Shown: positions 1 to 8,658, counted from the stretch's first letter. The stretch: DNA of 42,868 nucleotides from an uncultured Clostridia bacterium (GCA_904399395.1 CAJFPJ010000031.1:1-42868), one strand, 5' to 3'. The notes: generated from the sequence alone by a model not told the origin. Made by a program: numbers and translations.

Positions 1-2359
1 AGGTTATGGTCTTTGACGCACGCATACCCATGGTGGCCCACAGGATCACCGGAATATTCTTATCGATGTAATCCGTGCACAGCTTCTGAAGGGAAACGCC
101 ATCGTGCTTCACCGTATAATATGAACGTCCAGCTAAAGCCCTATCCAGCGCTTTCTTGATCACCGGCGCATAGCAGCCCCAACCGTTGTTGCTGAACGGA
201 TCCCCGCCGAAGGTTTCAAAGGGATCGAAGGGGTAAGGCTGCATATCCAGATACTGGTTGATAAAATCCTTCACGCTGATATTGATGCCGTTATGATGCA
301 GCGCCATTACCGCCGTTACGCTCTCGCAGCCGGTGGGATATTTCCCGATTTGGGTAATAAAATCCACATCAATGATCTTATGCTTCCCGGTGGGGGTGAT
401 AGGGGTATCGGTGATCTGGTTTTCCTCATAGACCCGGATCTCAAGCCCGGAGATGTTTTTGCCGCTGATGCCCGCATAGGTGCCTGTGGAATCCAGGGTG
501 CCGTCCAGCTGGTATTTATCCTGAACGCTCTGCATCCACTCTCTTGTGGCGTTGCTCACCCAGGGAAGCCAGCGGCCTTCCACATATACCCGATACATGA
601 CCACCACGCCCGATTCCAGGGCCGTGCCGTCGTTGCGGAAAACCTGGATGTTCAGCCGCTGGATGGGCCGGCCGGACATGCCTGCGTAGTCGTCCTCCGT
701 GCTCTTCACAGCGGGGTAATACCAGGTTTTGCCCTCGTTCCAGGTCTTATAGGTGAAGTAATAGGGCTTGCTGGAGGCGGTCTGGATCTTCACGCCTTCT
801 ATGGGGTCGTGCAGAATGCTTCCGGGGAAGGACTGCCAGATATTGCTGTACATATAGCTCATGGCGGGGGTGCTTTCCGTTCCGGGCAGATCCTGTATGC
901 CTTCATCCAGCTCACCCTTAAAGGCCCGGATCTCCAGCCCCGCGATATTTTTGCCGCTGATGCCCGCATAGCTGGAAATCGTATCCAGCGTGCCGTCCAG
1001 ATTGAAGCGGCTCTGTACGTTCTTCATATGCTCAGCCCCGGCGTTGCTCACCCAGGGAAGCCAACGGCCATCTACAAAAGCGCGGTACATCACCACAACG
1101 CCGGAATCCAGCCTTGTGCCGTCGGCACTGCAGGCGCTGATGCTCACCCGCTGGATGGGCCGCCCCGCCATACCGGCGTAGTCGTTCTCCGTGCTCTTTA
1201 CCTCGGGGTAATAATTTTCCTTGCCTTCGTTCCAAGTCTTATAGGCCAGGTAAAAATCCGAAGCGGAAGTCTGGATCTTGATGCCGTCCATAGGGGAGGC
1301 TTTCACGGATTTTGTGAAGCTGTGCCAGGTATTGTTGTTTGCGATATAGCCCAGCTCCAGCGGTATCTCGTCGCCTTCGAATCGGTCGGAACCGGCGTTG
1401 GGGGCGTCGTCCTCAAAAATGCGGATCTCAACGCCGCCAAGATTCTTGCCACTGATGCCCGCATAGCCCGAAGACGTATCCAGCGTGCCGTCCAGCTCGT
1501 GCTTTTCCTTGATGGAGCGCATCCACTGGGCATCGGCGTTGCTCACCCAGGGGAGCCAACGGCCATCTACAAAGGCACGGTACATAACAATCACGCCGGA
1601 GGTCAGCACGGTGCCGTCGTTTTTATAGGCGCTGATGGCCAGCCTTTGGATGTGCCTTCCGGGAACGCCGGCATAATCGTTCACGGTGCTCTTCACAGCG
1701 GGGTAATAATTTTCCTTTCCTTCGTTCCAGGTCTTGTAGGTCAGATAATAGCCCTTATTCGTAGGCGTCTGGATCTTGATGCCATCCATATAGGGAGCAA
1801 GGGCAGCGGATGAAAATTCCGTCCAGTTGGATTCGCTGTCCGCCATATAGCTGAATCCGGCCTTTACCTCGCCACCTTCAAAATTTCCCAGAGGGCCTTC
1901 CTCGAAAACGCGGATCTCCACACCGGCGGCGTTCTTTCCCGAAAGCCCCGCATAGGCCCCGCTGGTATCCAGCGTGCCGCCGAGCTTATATTTTTTCTGC
2001 ACGCTCTCCATCCATTTGGGGTCGGCGTTGCTTACCCAAGGGAGCCATTTTCCATCCGTATAGGTGCGGAACATCACCACAATGCCGGAATCCAGCTGGG
2101 TCCCGTCGCTTTTCAGAGCCTGGATCTGCAGAAGCTGCACAGGCCGCCCGTCCATCCCCGCATAATCGTTCACCGTGCTCTTCACATAGGGATAAAAGGC
2201 CGTTTTCCCCTGGTTCCAAGTTCGGTACTGCAGATAGTAGGCGCTGTTTGACGTCTGAATTTTCAGGCCGTCTATGCTGCTCTGAATTTTGGAGCTGAAG
2301 CTTTTCCACGCCCCGTTTTTCAGATACGATAGTTTTACCTTTGATGTAATTTCTGCCAT
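1..2359 (-). CDS. ChW-like repeat protein with C-terminal C39-like cysteine peptidase domain (3' end cut)
   Basis: The ATG at 2359 follows GGAGG with a good spacer, and the frame stays open to the window edge (about 786 codons, no stop seen). The protein starts MAEITSKVKLSYLKNG and has no signal peptide. Residues 1 to about 655 are four repeats of about 164 residues. Each contains a W-rich block ending WLPWVSNA and a block YAGxxGKNxxGxEIRxFE, which resemble clostridial hydrophobic-W (ChW) repeats. From about residue 660 a C39-like peptidase domain starts, with the catalytic-type motif PTGCESVTAVMAL (Cys near residue 678); the expected His and Asp lie beyond or near the edge. ChW proteins are usually surface or cell-wall binding, so a role at the envelope is inferred. 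The export route is unclear. Confident for repeats and peptidase fold, not for substrate. Confidence 0.75.
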   Translation of the reverse strand, partial: MAEITSKVKLSYLKNGAWKSFSSKIQSSIDGLKIQTSNSAYYLQYRTWNQGKTAFYPYVKSTVNDYAGMDGRPVQLLQIQALKSDGTQLDSGIVVMFRTYTDGKWLPWVSNADPKWMESVQKKYKLGGTLDTSGAYAGLSGKNAAGVEIRVFEEGPLGNFEGGEVKAGFSYMADSESNWTEFSSAALAPYMDGIKIQTPTNKGYYLTYKTWNEGKENYYPAVKSTVNDYAGVPGRHIQRLAISAYKNDGTVLTSGVIVMYRAFVDGRWLPWVSNADAQWMRSIKEKHELDGTLDTSSGYAGISGKNLGGVEIRIFEDDAPNAGSDRFEGDEIPLELGYIANNNTWHSFTKSVKASPMDGIKIQTSASDFYLAYKTWNEGKENYYPEVKSTENDYAGMAGRPIQRVSISACSADGTRLDSGVVVMYRAFVDGRWLPWVSNAGAEHMKNVQSRFNLDGTLDTISSYAGISGKNIAGLEIRAFKGELDEGIQDLPGTESTPAMSYMYSNIWQSFPGSILHDPIEGVKIQTASSKPYYFTYKTWNEGKTWYYPAVKSTEDDYAGMSGRPIQRLNIQVFRNDGTALESGVVVMYRVYVEGRWLPWVSNATREWMQSVQDKYQLDGTLDSTGTYAGISGKNISGLEIRVYEENQITDTPITPTGKHKIIDVDFITQIGKYPTGCESVTAVMALHHNGINISVKDFINQYLDMQPYPFDPFETFGGDPFSNNGWGCYAPVIKKALDRALAGRSYYTVKHDGVSLQKLCTDYIDKNIPVILWATMGMRASKTIT
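300..2330 (-). repeat. Four in-gene direct repeats, about 490 bp period
   Basis: A marker sequence GTTGCT(C/T)ACCCA(G/A)G occurs at 551, 1044, 1538 and 2027, giving spacings of 493, 494 and 489 bp. These match the four protein repeats. Copies are similar but clearly diverged, so this is an old tandem duplication rather than a recent one. Confidence 0.85.
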
Positions 2360-2392
2360 AGTAAACCTCCGTATAAAAGTATTTTTCTCTAT

Positions 2393-2408
2393 CCCCGCAG
2401 AAGCGGGG
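2393..2408 (-). other. Short GC hairpin in the leader of the C39/ChW gene
   Basis: CCCCGC and GCGGGG arms (6 bp) enclose a four-base loop, ending 34 bases upstream of the ATG at 2359. There is no T-run, so it is not a terminator; it may shape the 5' leader. Confidence 0.4.
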
Positions 2409-2537
2409 AGCCTGACTGCCGTTCCCTTCTGTATCCCGTCGTTCTTCCACTCCCTTTCATGCGGGATATTTCACACTGTTTGCGGAATAGCCCTGGAGAA
2501 CAGTGTTTTGGGAACGTTTGTTTCTTTTTCTGTCTCC

Positions 2538-2546
2538 AGTATACCA
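2538..2546 (-). promoter_or_regulatory. Extended -10 promoter for the C39/ChW gene
   Basis: On the minus strand the sequence reads TGGTATACT, an extended -10 (TGn plus TATACT). No good -35 is seen 17 bases upstream. The leader to the ATG at 2359 would be about 170 nt. Nothing else was seen between 2360 and 2614 besides this and the hairpin at 2393-2408. Confidence 0.5.
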
Positions 2547-2614
2547 GACAGCATATATCAACTTCTATCAACTCTTTTGGAGGTTGTGGGCATCTCACTA
2601 TAGAAAACAGACGC

Positions 2615-2648
2615 AAAAAAACAGGAGGACACAAATTGCGTCCTCCTG
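2615..2648 (-). terminator. Rho-independent terminator after ricT
   Basis: Perfect 9-bp arms (CAGGAGGAC at 2622-2630, GTCCTCCTG at 2640-2648) with a nine-base loop. On the minus strand they are followed by a run of seven T. It lies about 55 bases past the ricT stop codon. Confidence 0.85.
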
Positions 2649-2702
2649 CTTTTACCTTCTTCAGCATTTTCAGCCTATGGTGCCTGCGTGTATTCTATTG
2701 CC

Positions 2703-3572
2703 TTATTCCTTTTCCAATTCTTTTAGTTTTTCCAGTTCATCCCGGTTCACGTGCACCTTGCCCGAGCGCAGAACCTTCACCTGATTTACAGGATAGGTGC
2801 GCACAACCGCATCCTGTTCGTTCTCCAGCTTAATATGCAGAATGCCGGTGAGCAGATTCACATCTGTAACCACGCCGCGCCCTTCTGGAGTCATCACAAG
2901 AGAATTGACCGTAGGCGTAGTGCGAAGCAGATCCTGATAGGCTTCTTGCTCATATTTCAGGCAACACATGAGCCTTCCACAGGTGCCGGAGATTTTCACC
3001 GGATTCAGGGAAAGCCCCTGCTCCTTAGCCATTTTGATGGATACCGGCTGGAATCCCCCCAAGAAGGTAGAGCAGCAAAGAGGTCTTCCACATACGCCCA
3101 AACCTCCCAGCATCTTGGCCTCATCCCGGACGCCGATCTGCCGGAGCTCAATCCTTGTGCGAAACACAGAAGCCAAATCCTTTACCAATTCCCGGAAATC
3201 TACACGGCCGTCCGCGGTAAAATAAAAGAGAATCTTGGAATTGTCAAAGGTATATTCCACATCCACCAGTTTCATCTCCAGCTTGTGGGCTTCAATCTTC
3301 TTGCTGCAGATGGCAAAGGCGCTTTTTTCCCGGGCGGCGTTTTCCGCCACATGGGCCAAATCCTCCTGGGTAGCCACACGGATGACATTTTTCAGCGGCT
3401 GAGGAATTTCCTCCTCTGCCACCTCTTTATTGCCCATAGCCACTTCGCCGCACTCAATCCCCCGGGCCGTCTCCACAATGACTTTATCACCGATTTTCAG
3501 GGTGTGCTCTCCGGGAGCAAAATAATAAACCTTTCCGACATTCTTGAATCGGACTCCTATAACAGCCGCCAT
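2703..3572 (-). CDS. ricT: PSP1/RicT family protein
   Basis: A 289-residue protein of the PSP1 family (YaaT/RicT). In Bacillus, RicT with RicA and RicF forms an iron-sulfur-containing complex that stimulates RNase Y-dependent mRNA maturation and affects sporulation and competence; that is family knowledge. The central conserved part holds two cysteine clusters, GVCGRPLCC and GTCGRLMCC, the residues expected to bind the cluster. Start is the ATG at 3572, preceded by AAGGAG about eight bases upstream. It lies downstream of holB on the same strand, the common Firmicutes order darA-holB-ricT, but 399 bp separate the two. The charged Lys/Glu tail is typical of the family. Confidence 0.93.
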   Translation of the reverse strand: MAAVIGVRFKNVGKVYYFAPGEHTLKIGDKVIVETARGIECGEVAMGNKEVAEEEIPQPLKNVIRVATQEDLAHVAENAAREKSAFAICSKKIEAHKLEMKLVDVEYTFDNSKILFYFTADGRVDFRELVKDLASVFRTRIELRQIGVRDEAKMLGGLGVCGRPLCCSTFLGGFQPVSIKMAKEQGLSLNPVKISGTCGRLMCCLKYEQEAYQDLLRTTPTVNSLVMTPEGRGVVTDVNLLTGILHIKLENEQDAVVRTYPVNQVKVLRSGKVHVNRDELEKLKELEKE

Positions 3573-3971
3573 GCATTCTTCTCCTTTTTTCTATCCGCCC
3601 CAGAGGAAAGAGTCCCCCAAGGCACCCAACGGCATTCTGCCGGTCTGTTTTGTCAGTGCACCCCGCAAGCCTTTCCGGCCGGGAAAAACTAGATCTCTAA
3701 AACTTCTGTAATGAAAGCTGTAAAGAAAGCAGGGTAAAAATTGAAAATAGTATATTCTTTCAGGCTAAAACCCCTGATCAAAAGCACATTTTACAACAGC
3801 AGTTCCACCGCTAATCTTTCTATACTGTAGTATATCCTAATTTCTGTGTATGTGGCATACCAGAAAGGAATTTTACTGCAGCGCCAATTCCCCTTTATGC
3901 AGCCGCCCCCTCAAAACATTTCGCTGAGGCGCCGCATTCTAAAACTATAGCCAGATTTCATACCTGCCTTT
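3573..3971. other. Unusually long holB-ricT intergenic region (399 bp), no gene seen
   Basis: No coding frame with a plausible ribosome binding site was found. There is an inverted repeat TATACT-GT-AGTATA near 3819-3832, and TATACT-like -10 boxes on the minus strand without good -35 partners. A ricT promoter or a small RNA could sit here, but the sequence alone does not show which. Confidence 0.4.
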
Positions 3972-4844
3972 TCACCGGCCCGCGGCGGAACGCATCCTTG
4001 CACACAAACAGGTCACCATCAGGGCGGCGTTGGCATTTCCCTCCAACTCCTTTTGCGCTTTCTTAGCTGCCTCCAAAAGGCGCAGAAGCCTTTCCCGGGT
4101 CAGCTTCTGCGAAAGCTCCCGGGCACATTCCGGCAAACCGGAAAGGCATACTGAGCCGCCCGCTCTTAGGACGCAACCATCTCGGAACAGCAGCACCAGA
4201 AGATTGAGCACCTTGCGGAGTTTTTCTTTATCCCGGATTAAAGGAGCCGCCGCATAAAGCAAAGCCGATTCTCCCGGCAAAGTCACCGCCCCAGCCATAG
4301 TGGCCGTCAGATCCAGAATCTCTTCCTCAACTTCCTCAGCTTCCTCTTCAAGGCGGAAAAGCTGCACCCGAGAGCGGATGGTTGGCAACAGTAAAGAAGC
4401 AGAAGGCACCGTCAGCAAAAATATAACGCCGGAGGGAGGCTCCTCCAAAATCTTCAAAAGCGCATTTTGGGCTTGCTCCGTCATATCCTGAGCTTCCAGC
4501 AAAAGATACACTTTATGCTCTGCCTCGTTGGGCTTTACAGAAGCATCCCGCCGGATACGCCGGATTTCGTCCACCCGCAGGGCGGGGCCCGCCCCTCCGC
4601 CAGAGACAGAAATATCCGGGTGAGAACCGGCCTTAGCTTTTATACAACCCGGGCAGACGCCACAGGGAAAGGCATCGCCCTCCCTACGGCAGACAGCCCC
4701 CGCCGAGAGAATCTCAGCCAACTGCTGCCTGACCGCAGCGGTTCCCCCCTCCAGCAAAAGGGCATGAGGAAGTTGGCCCGTTTCAAAGAAACCAGCCAAC
4801 TTTCTTTTAGTTTCCACCGCTAGCGGCAGAGTTCCAAACTCCAT
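3972..4844 (-). CDS. holB: DNA polymerase III delta prime subunit
   Basis: A 290-residue clamp-loader subunit of the AAA+ fold. The zinc-binding cysteines appear as CRRE...CGVCPGC near residues 50-65, and the conserved sensor stretch reads ALLKILEEPP, followed by TIRSRVQLF. Together these are diagnostic of HolB/DnaX-type subunits. The Walker A is degenerate (LLEGGTAAVRQ), as expected for delta prime. The frame stays open 30 codons upstream, but the ATG at 4844 is chosen because GGAGAGGAG lies just before it and the family motif LPHALLLEG then sits at the usual distance. It acts in loading the beta clamp during replication. Confidence 0.92.
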   Translation of the reverse strand: MEFGTLPLAVETKRKLAGFFETGQLPHALLLEGGTAAVRQQLAEILSAGAVCRREGDAFPCGVCPGCIKAKAGSHPDISVSGGGAGPALRVDEIRRIRRDASVKPNEAEHKVYLLLEAQDMTEQAQNALLKILEEPPSGVIFLLTVPSASLLLPTIRSRVQLFRLEEEAEEVEEEILDLTATMAGAVTLPGESALLYAAAPLIRDKEKLRKVLNLLVLLFRDGCVLRAGGSVCLSGLPECARELSQKLTRERLLRLLEAAKKAQKELEGNANAALMVTCLCARMRSAAGR

Positions 4845-4944
4845 AGACGTCTCCTCTCCTATCGAGAATCCCAAGGCTGTTTTTATAAAAAACATACCTT
4901 CTACAGACCCGGGCGAAAAAATCACCAAAAGCAACGCAAACTAA

Positions 4945-4982
4945 AAACAGGCGGCTGCGGATCCGCTGCACCGCCTGTTTTT
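4945..4982 (-). terminator. Terminator between darA and holB
   Basis: Arms AAAACAGGCGG and CCGCCTGTTTT enclose an imperfectly paired centre, with T-runs on both strands. It sits downstream of darA and only about 100 bases before the holB start, so holB probably has its own promoter or depends on read-through. Confidence 0.8.
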
Positions 4983-5117
4983 GTCTTTTTGCCTATTGTT
5001 GCCATTCCTGTAGAAACATCATGTCTCCCACATATCTTGCCTGCAAATGCCGAAGAAACTCCCATTGGGGAGATCTTTGGCGTTCAGCGCATTCTGAAGG
5101 CCGCGCTTTCAGAATTC

Positions 5118-5441
5118 CTAGACCTTTTCGAAACGATCCACATCCAGAACAAATATGGTTGCGCCGCCTACCGTGACAGAAACAGGGAAGGATGTATACA
5201 TTCCTACATCCATAGAGGTAGTGTTGGGAACCAACTGCGTGCGGCGGCTGCTCTGCTGAGAGATGATCTCAATGACTTTATCAACCTTCTCATCTGGCAC
5301 ACCTACGATAAATGTGGTGTTACCCGCTTTCAGGAAACCGCCCGTAGTGGCAAGCTTGGTGGCGTAGAATCCGTTTTTGGTCAAAGCAGAAGAAACCATG
5401 CTGCTGTCATCGTTGCTAACAATAGCCAGAATTAATTTCAT
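5118..5441 (-). CDS. darA: Cyclic di-AMP receptor, PII-like (DarA/PstA)
   Basis: A 107-residue protein starting MKLILAIVSNDDS with the family blocks NGFYATKLATTGGFL and GNTTFIVGV, which form the trimeric PII-like fold that binds c-di-AMP. The ATG at 5441 is chosen over the longer open frame because AGAGAGGGA precedes it and family members start at this residue. DarA has no enzymatic activity; its downstream partner is unknown in most species. The neighbour order darA-holB-ricT is the standard Firmicutes context. A terminator separates it from holB here. Confidence 0.95.
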   Translation of the reverse strand: MKLILAIVSNDDSSMVSSALTKNGFYATKLATTGGFLKAGNTTFIVGVPDEKVDKVIEIISQQSSRRTQLVPNTTSMDVGMYTSFPVSVTVGGATIFVLDVDRFEKV

Positions 5442-5496
5442 ACAAGATCCCTCTCTTTCCTGCGCCCCTGAGAGCACGGATTTATGTTTATAGTTA

Positions 5497-5505
5497 AGTA
5501 TACCA
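5497..5505 (-). promoter_or_regulatory. Extended -10 promoter of darA
   Basis: Minus strand TGGTATACT, with no convincing -35. The expected leader to the ATG at 5441 is about 50 nt. Confidence 0.6.
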
Positions 5506-5603
5506 CTTTTCAGAGAAAAATACCACCCCGCTTCTGTTACAAAAATGAAATTTTTGTGTATACATGCTACATTTCTGTAACTTTCCACGAGAAATCATCT
5601 GTA

Positions 5604-5636
5604 AAAAGGCGCTGCTTCGATGAAGCAGCGCCTTTT
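5604..5636 (-). terminator. Rho-independent terminator after the first LCP gene
   Basis: Perfect 15-bp arms (AAAAGGCGCTGCTTC and its complement) around a three-base loop, with T-rich 3' ends. It is 67 bases past the stop codon at 5703. Confidence 0.9.
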
Positions 5637-5702
5637 AGATTTTTAAATATAGAGCCAAGTAAGTTTAAGAATGTGCTATTTAATACGTGAGCATTCTATT
5701 CT

Positions 5703-6770
5703 TCAGGAAACCTCTGCTTCAAATATAAAGCTTACCAGACGCTTCTGGGCAGCATCCAGATCCGGTACCAGAACATTCTGATCCCAGCCGGCAATCACAA
5801 CCCATTCGCCGCTGTATTCATTGTCGCCGGGAATGCGTTCCTGCTCAAATTCATAATTGAGGTATTCCAGAGCATTGGCAGCCAGACCCAGAATCTCATT
5901 TTTCTGCATATTGGTGGTGATGAGAGGAAGAGTATTATACAAAATATTATTAATCGTCCCAATATCAGAAGACTTAAACTTGGTTACAATGCTATTCATC
6001 ACGTTCCGCTGGCGCTGGGTCCGCATAAAATCGTCGCCGCCAGTGGAAATCTTACGGATCCGGCTGTAATAGCGGGCCTGCTTGCCGCTGAGGGTGAAGG
6101 TTCCCTCCGAAAGATTATGCCGGGGATCCCCGGATTCATGGTTGATCTGATCCGCTTCCTCCTGAGAAAGAGTAATATCCACGCCCCCCATGGCGTCGAT
6201 AATCTTTTCAAATGCGTCGAAGGTAACGACCACCCAGCGGTCCACATCGATCTTGAAATTCGCTTCCACTGTGGCCACCAGGCCCTCCGGCCCTCCGGTG
6301 GAATAGGCTGTGTTGATCCGGTTAGGCTCAGAATTACCTGGAATCGCCACATACATATCTCGCATCAAGGATGTAACCTTAAGCTTTTTGTGGCGGGTAT
6401 CCAGGGAAACAAGCATCATACTATCTGTGCGGCCAACATCGTTGGGCTGGTAATCGTCCACACCCATCACCAGCACATTTATGATCATATCGTCATGATA
6501 TAACCCGTTTACCAGTTTGACGCCCTCACCCTGTACGGTAAGGCCTGAAGACTCCGTGCCAGAGGAAGTTTCATCCTCTTTAGTGCTTTCAAACAAACCG
6601 GTGGACTGTCCATCATCCACATAATTCATACGGCTCATGAGCACCTCTCCATATACACAGAGGCCTCCTGCCGCGATAAAAATCAAGCTGAACACCAAAA
6701 TTGCTACATTGCGGACTACAATTTTAGGCGGAAGTTTTCTTTTTGTAGCGCTGTATTTCTTTTCTTTCAC
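5703..6770 (-). CDS. LytR-CpsA-Psr (LCP) family glycopolymer transferase
   Basis: A 355-residue LCP protein. It has a short basic cytoplasmic stretch, one membrane segment (about residues 20-43), a linker rich in Ser/Glu/Thr, then the LCP domain with MGVDDYQ, GRTDSMMLVSLD, SLMRDMYV, RINTAYSTGG and RQRNVMNSI. The conserved Asp and Arg residues that bind polyprenyl pyrophosphate are present. LCP enzymes attach teichoic-acid-like or capsular polymers to peptidoglycan outside the membrane. The start is GTG at 6770: AAGGA lies five bases before it, while the upstream ATG at 6833 has no ribosome binding site and would add a cysteine-rich tail. It closely resembles the LCP gene at 13966. Confidence 0.92.
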   Translation of the reverse strand: MKEKKYSATKRKLPPKIVVRNVAILVFSLIFIAAGGLCVYGEVLMSRMNYVDDGQSTGLFESTKEDETSSGTESSGLTVQGEGVKLVNGLYHDDMIINVLVMGVDDYQPNDVGRTDSMMLVSLDTRHKKLKVTSLMRDMYVAIPGNSEPNRINTAYSTGGPEGLVATVEANFKIDVDRWVVVTFDAFEKIIDAMGGVDITLSQEEADQINHESGDPRHNLSEGTFTLSGKQARYYSRIRKISTGGDDFMRTQRQRNVMNSIVTKFKSSDIGTINNILYNTLPLITTNMQKNEILGLAANALEYLNYEFEQERIPGDNEYSGEWVVIAGWDQNVLVPDLDAAQKRLVSFIFEAEVS

Positions 6771-7006
6771 AGTATCCTTCCTCACATAATAAATTTGCCA
6801 GGAACAGCCTGCAAAGCAGCAGACGGAAACCATATTGGAATAAGCCTTTGAGCCAGTAAAATGTGCATTATCGTTAAGAAAACGGCAGGGAACAGGGATC
6901 CCCTACGCGGCAATTCAAGTCAGCTACGGGCAAAAAACTTCTTTTTTTAAGCAAAAAGAAATCAAAAACGCCCATCCCCGACCTTTTTCATCCTTAAAAC
7001 TTCGTC

Positions 7007-7015
7007 ATTATACCA
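7007..7015 (-). promoter_or_regulatory. Extended -10 promoter upstream of the first LCP gene
   Basis: Minus strand TGGTATAAT, a full consensus extended -10; the -35 region is poor. The leader to the GTG at 6770 would be about 230 nt. It contains an A/T-only inverted repeat near 6931-6956 followed by six T, a weak attenuator-like element. No gene is convincing in 6771-7280. Confidence 0.55.
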
Positions 7016-7282
7016 CAGTAGAAGAACATAATACATTCTTTTTAAGAATTAATAAAATTGTTACGCTTTCTGCATATCTGTTTTAAACCTATAACGCCAC
7101 CAGCACAGGAATATTTTGAGAATTCTCCGGCGCCTGATAGCAAAAGGCTGTTCTTTGGAATAAAAATACCCTTTTCAGTATTCCCTGCTCTCAGACTAAT
7201 AACAGAAAGACACATCAGCTGCTCCTTCCTCATTTTTCCTTTTTCTTTCCGAATACAAACTGAGCCAGCAGCCTCTATATGA

Positions 7283-7312
7283 AAACCCGCCGGGGCATGT
7301 CCCAGCGGGTTT
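7283..7312 (-). terminator. Terminator downstream of the PrsA-like lipoprotein gene
   Basis: Arms AAACCCGC and GCGGGTTT with an inner G/C-rich loop, followed on the minus strand by TTTTC. It lies about 130 bases past the stop at 7441. Confidence 0.65.
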
Positions 7313-7440
7313 ATAGCTTTTATGAATTTTCCTGTTAAAGCCATGGACGCCGTCTGCACATCCTATCCGCACCCAACGGCCCATGGAACCATGGAAAATA
7401 AAAACGTAGGCACAAGAGAAACAGCGTACATGTGCATGTG

Positions 7441-8658
7441 TTATTCTTCAGAAGATGCTCCTTCCGAAGACTCTGACGAACTTTCTTCTGAAGTTCCTTC
7501 AGAAGAAGAGGACGTATCGGAAGAAGTGCTAGAGGAATCAGAGGAAGAGGATGAGGAGGCAGCAGAAGAGGCAGGCTCCTCAAAGGTATAATACATAGAT
7601 GCCGTATACTCGTTAAGAGCCGCATCGTTGATCTCCACACCTGTCATCGTGTCCACTTTTTCTTCCATCATGTCGGCAAATTCATCACCCTTGAGCTCAG
7701 AAAGCACAGAAAGGCGATTGTCTTCATTATCCAGATATTCGCCGGCTGTCTTATTTATATCCCTTTTATATACCAAGAAATAGCAGGAGCTCTCTTCGGA
7801 AAGATCCACGAAATACGCATTTCCAGCATCGATCTTTTTCAAGGCTTCTACCAGCTTGTCATTGTTGCCCTGGGTTTCCAGATCGGTCACACCACTGGTG
7901 AGAGAATCCGAGGTTTCCATCTCTTTCTCATATGCTTCCGCGGCCTCTTCCACGGTCATGGAGCCATCGTTGATCTTTTTTACACAGTCCTCCAGCAGAT
8001 CGCGAACGGCCGTCTTCTTTTCATCCTCCAAGGCCTGATAGCTGGAATCGTAAAGAGGAGCCATGATATAGGAATAATCGGTGTAATGCTCCTTCACATA
8101 CTGCAGCAGCTCCTCTTCAGGAACCTCTTTTTCTCCGCCTTCCCCATAGAGCGCCTCGAAGACCATAGTATATTTATAATTCAGCTCTGTATACGCCTTT
8201 TGATAGGAACTCTTTGCAACATATTTTTCCAGTGCAGAAGAAAGCTGTGTCCAGCCGGAATTGGTATTGGTCTCAATCTGCTTCTGATCCTCTTCCGAGA
8301 GAGAGAGGCCCAGCTCGTTCATCATATCGTCCACTGCCAGCATCAGCTTGGTAGAACGAATGGCATTCTCACGAATCCACGTCTCCGCAGGCTTGCCTTC
8401 GATTTCCTGCTCCAACATAGATTTGGAGGAATCCACTCCCTCCTGATAGGGGGCGTTGAGAGTCGTCACATAAAAATTATAGATATAGCATCCGATAGGA
8501 ATGGTAGTATCCCCACGCTTCATGGCCCAGGTCTTATCTGTGGAATCACAGGAGGAAAGGCCCAGAGCCAGAATCCCGGCCAAAAAAAGGGCCGCAAGCT
8601 TCCGCAGGGCTGGATGTACCCGGCGCACATTCTCAACTGAAATAGATTTGGTTGACAC
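7441..8658 (-). CDS. PrsA/SurA-like lipoprotein with Ser/Glu-rich C-terminal tail
   Basis: A 405-residue lipoprotein. Residues 20-40 form a signal peptide with lipobox LGLSSC, so it should be lipid-anchored outside the membrane. The body is helical and charged with the layout of a SurA-N/PrsA foldase. The region around residues 195-300 occupies the place of the parvulin domain, but the typical Gly-Gly-x-Gly motifs of a rotamase are missing, so isomerase activity is doubtful. The last 45 residues are almost only Ser, Glu, Asp, Thr and Ala. Start is GTG at 8658 with GGAG 12 bases upstream. A good promoter lies at 8859-8887. Extracellular protein folding is the likely role, by analogy. Confidence 0.72.
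   Translation of the reverse strand: MSTKSISVENVRRVHPALRKLAALFLAGILALGLSSCDSTDKTWAMKRGDTTIPIGCYIYNFYVTTLNAPYQEGVDSSKSMLEQEIEGKPAETWIRENAIRSTKLMLAVDDMMNELGLSLSEEDQKQIETNTNSGWTQLSSALEKYVAKSSYQKAYTELNYKYTMVFEALYGEGGEKEVPEEELLQYVKEHYTDYSYIMAPLYDSSYQALEDEKKTAVRDLLEDCVKKINDGSMTVEEAAEAYEKEMETSDSLTSGVTDLETQGNNDKLVEALKKIDAGNAYFVDLSEESSCYFLVYKRDINKTAGEYLDNEDNRLSVLSELKGDEFADMMEEKVDTMTGVEINDAALNEYTASMYYTFEEPASSAASSSSSSDSSSTSSDTSSSSEGTSEESSSESSEGASSEE

Noticed and set aside
293-1813. Plus-strand open frame of 506 codons
   Set aside because: It lies opposite the ChW-like repeats, lacks a ribosome binding site, and its own repeats mirror the real minus-strand gene.
6780-6830. Promoter-like TTGCAG-N17-TATTAT just before the first LCP start
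   Set aside because: The transcript would begin almost at the ribosome binding site and the -35 is poor; the TGGTATAAT at 7007-7015 is a better candidate.
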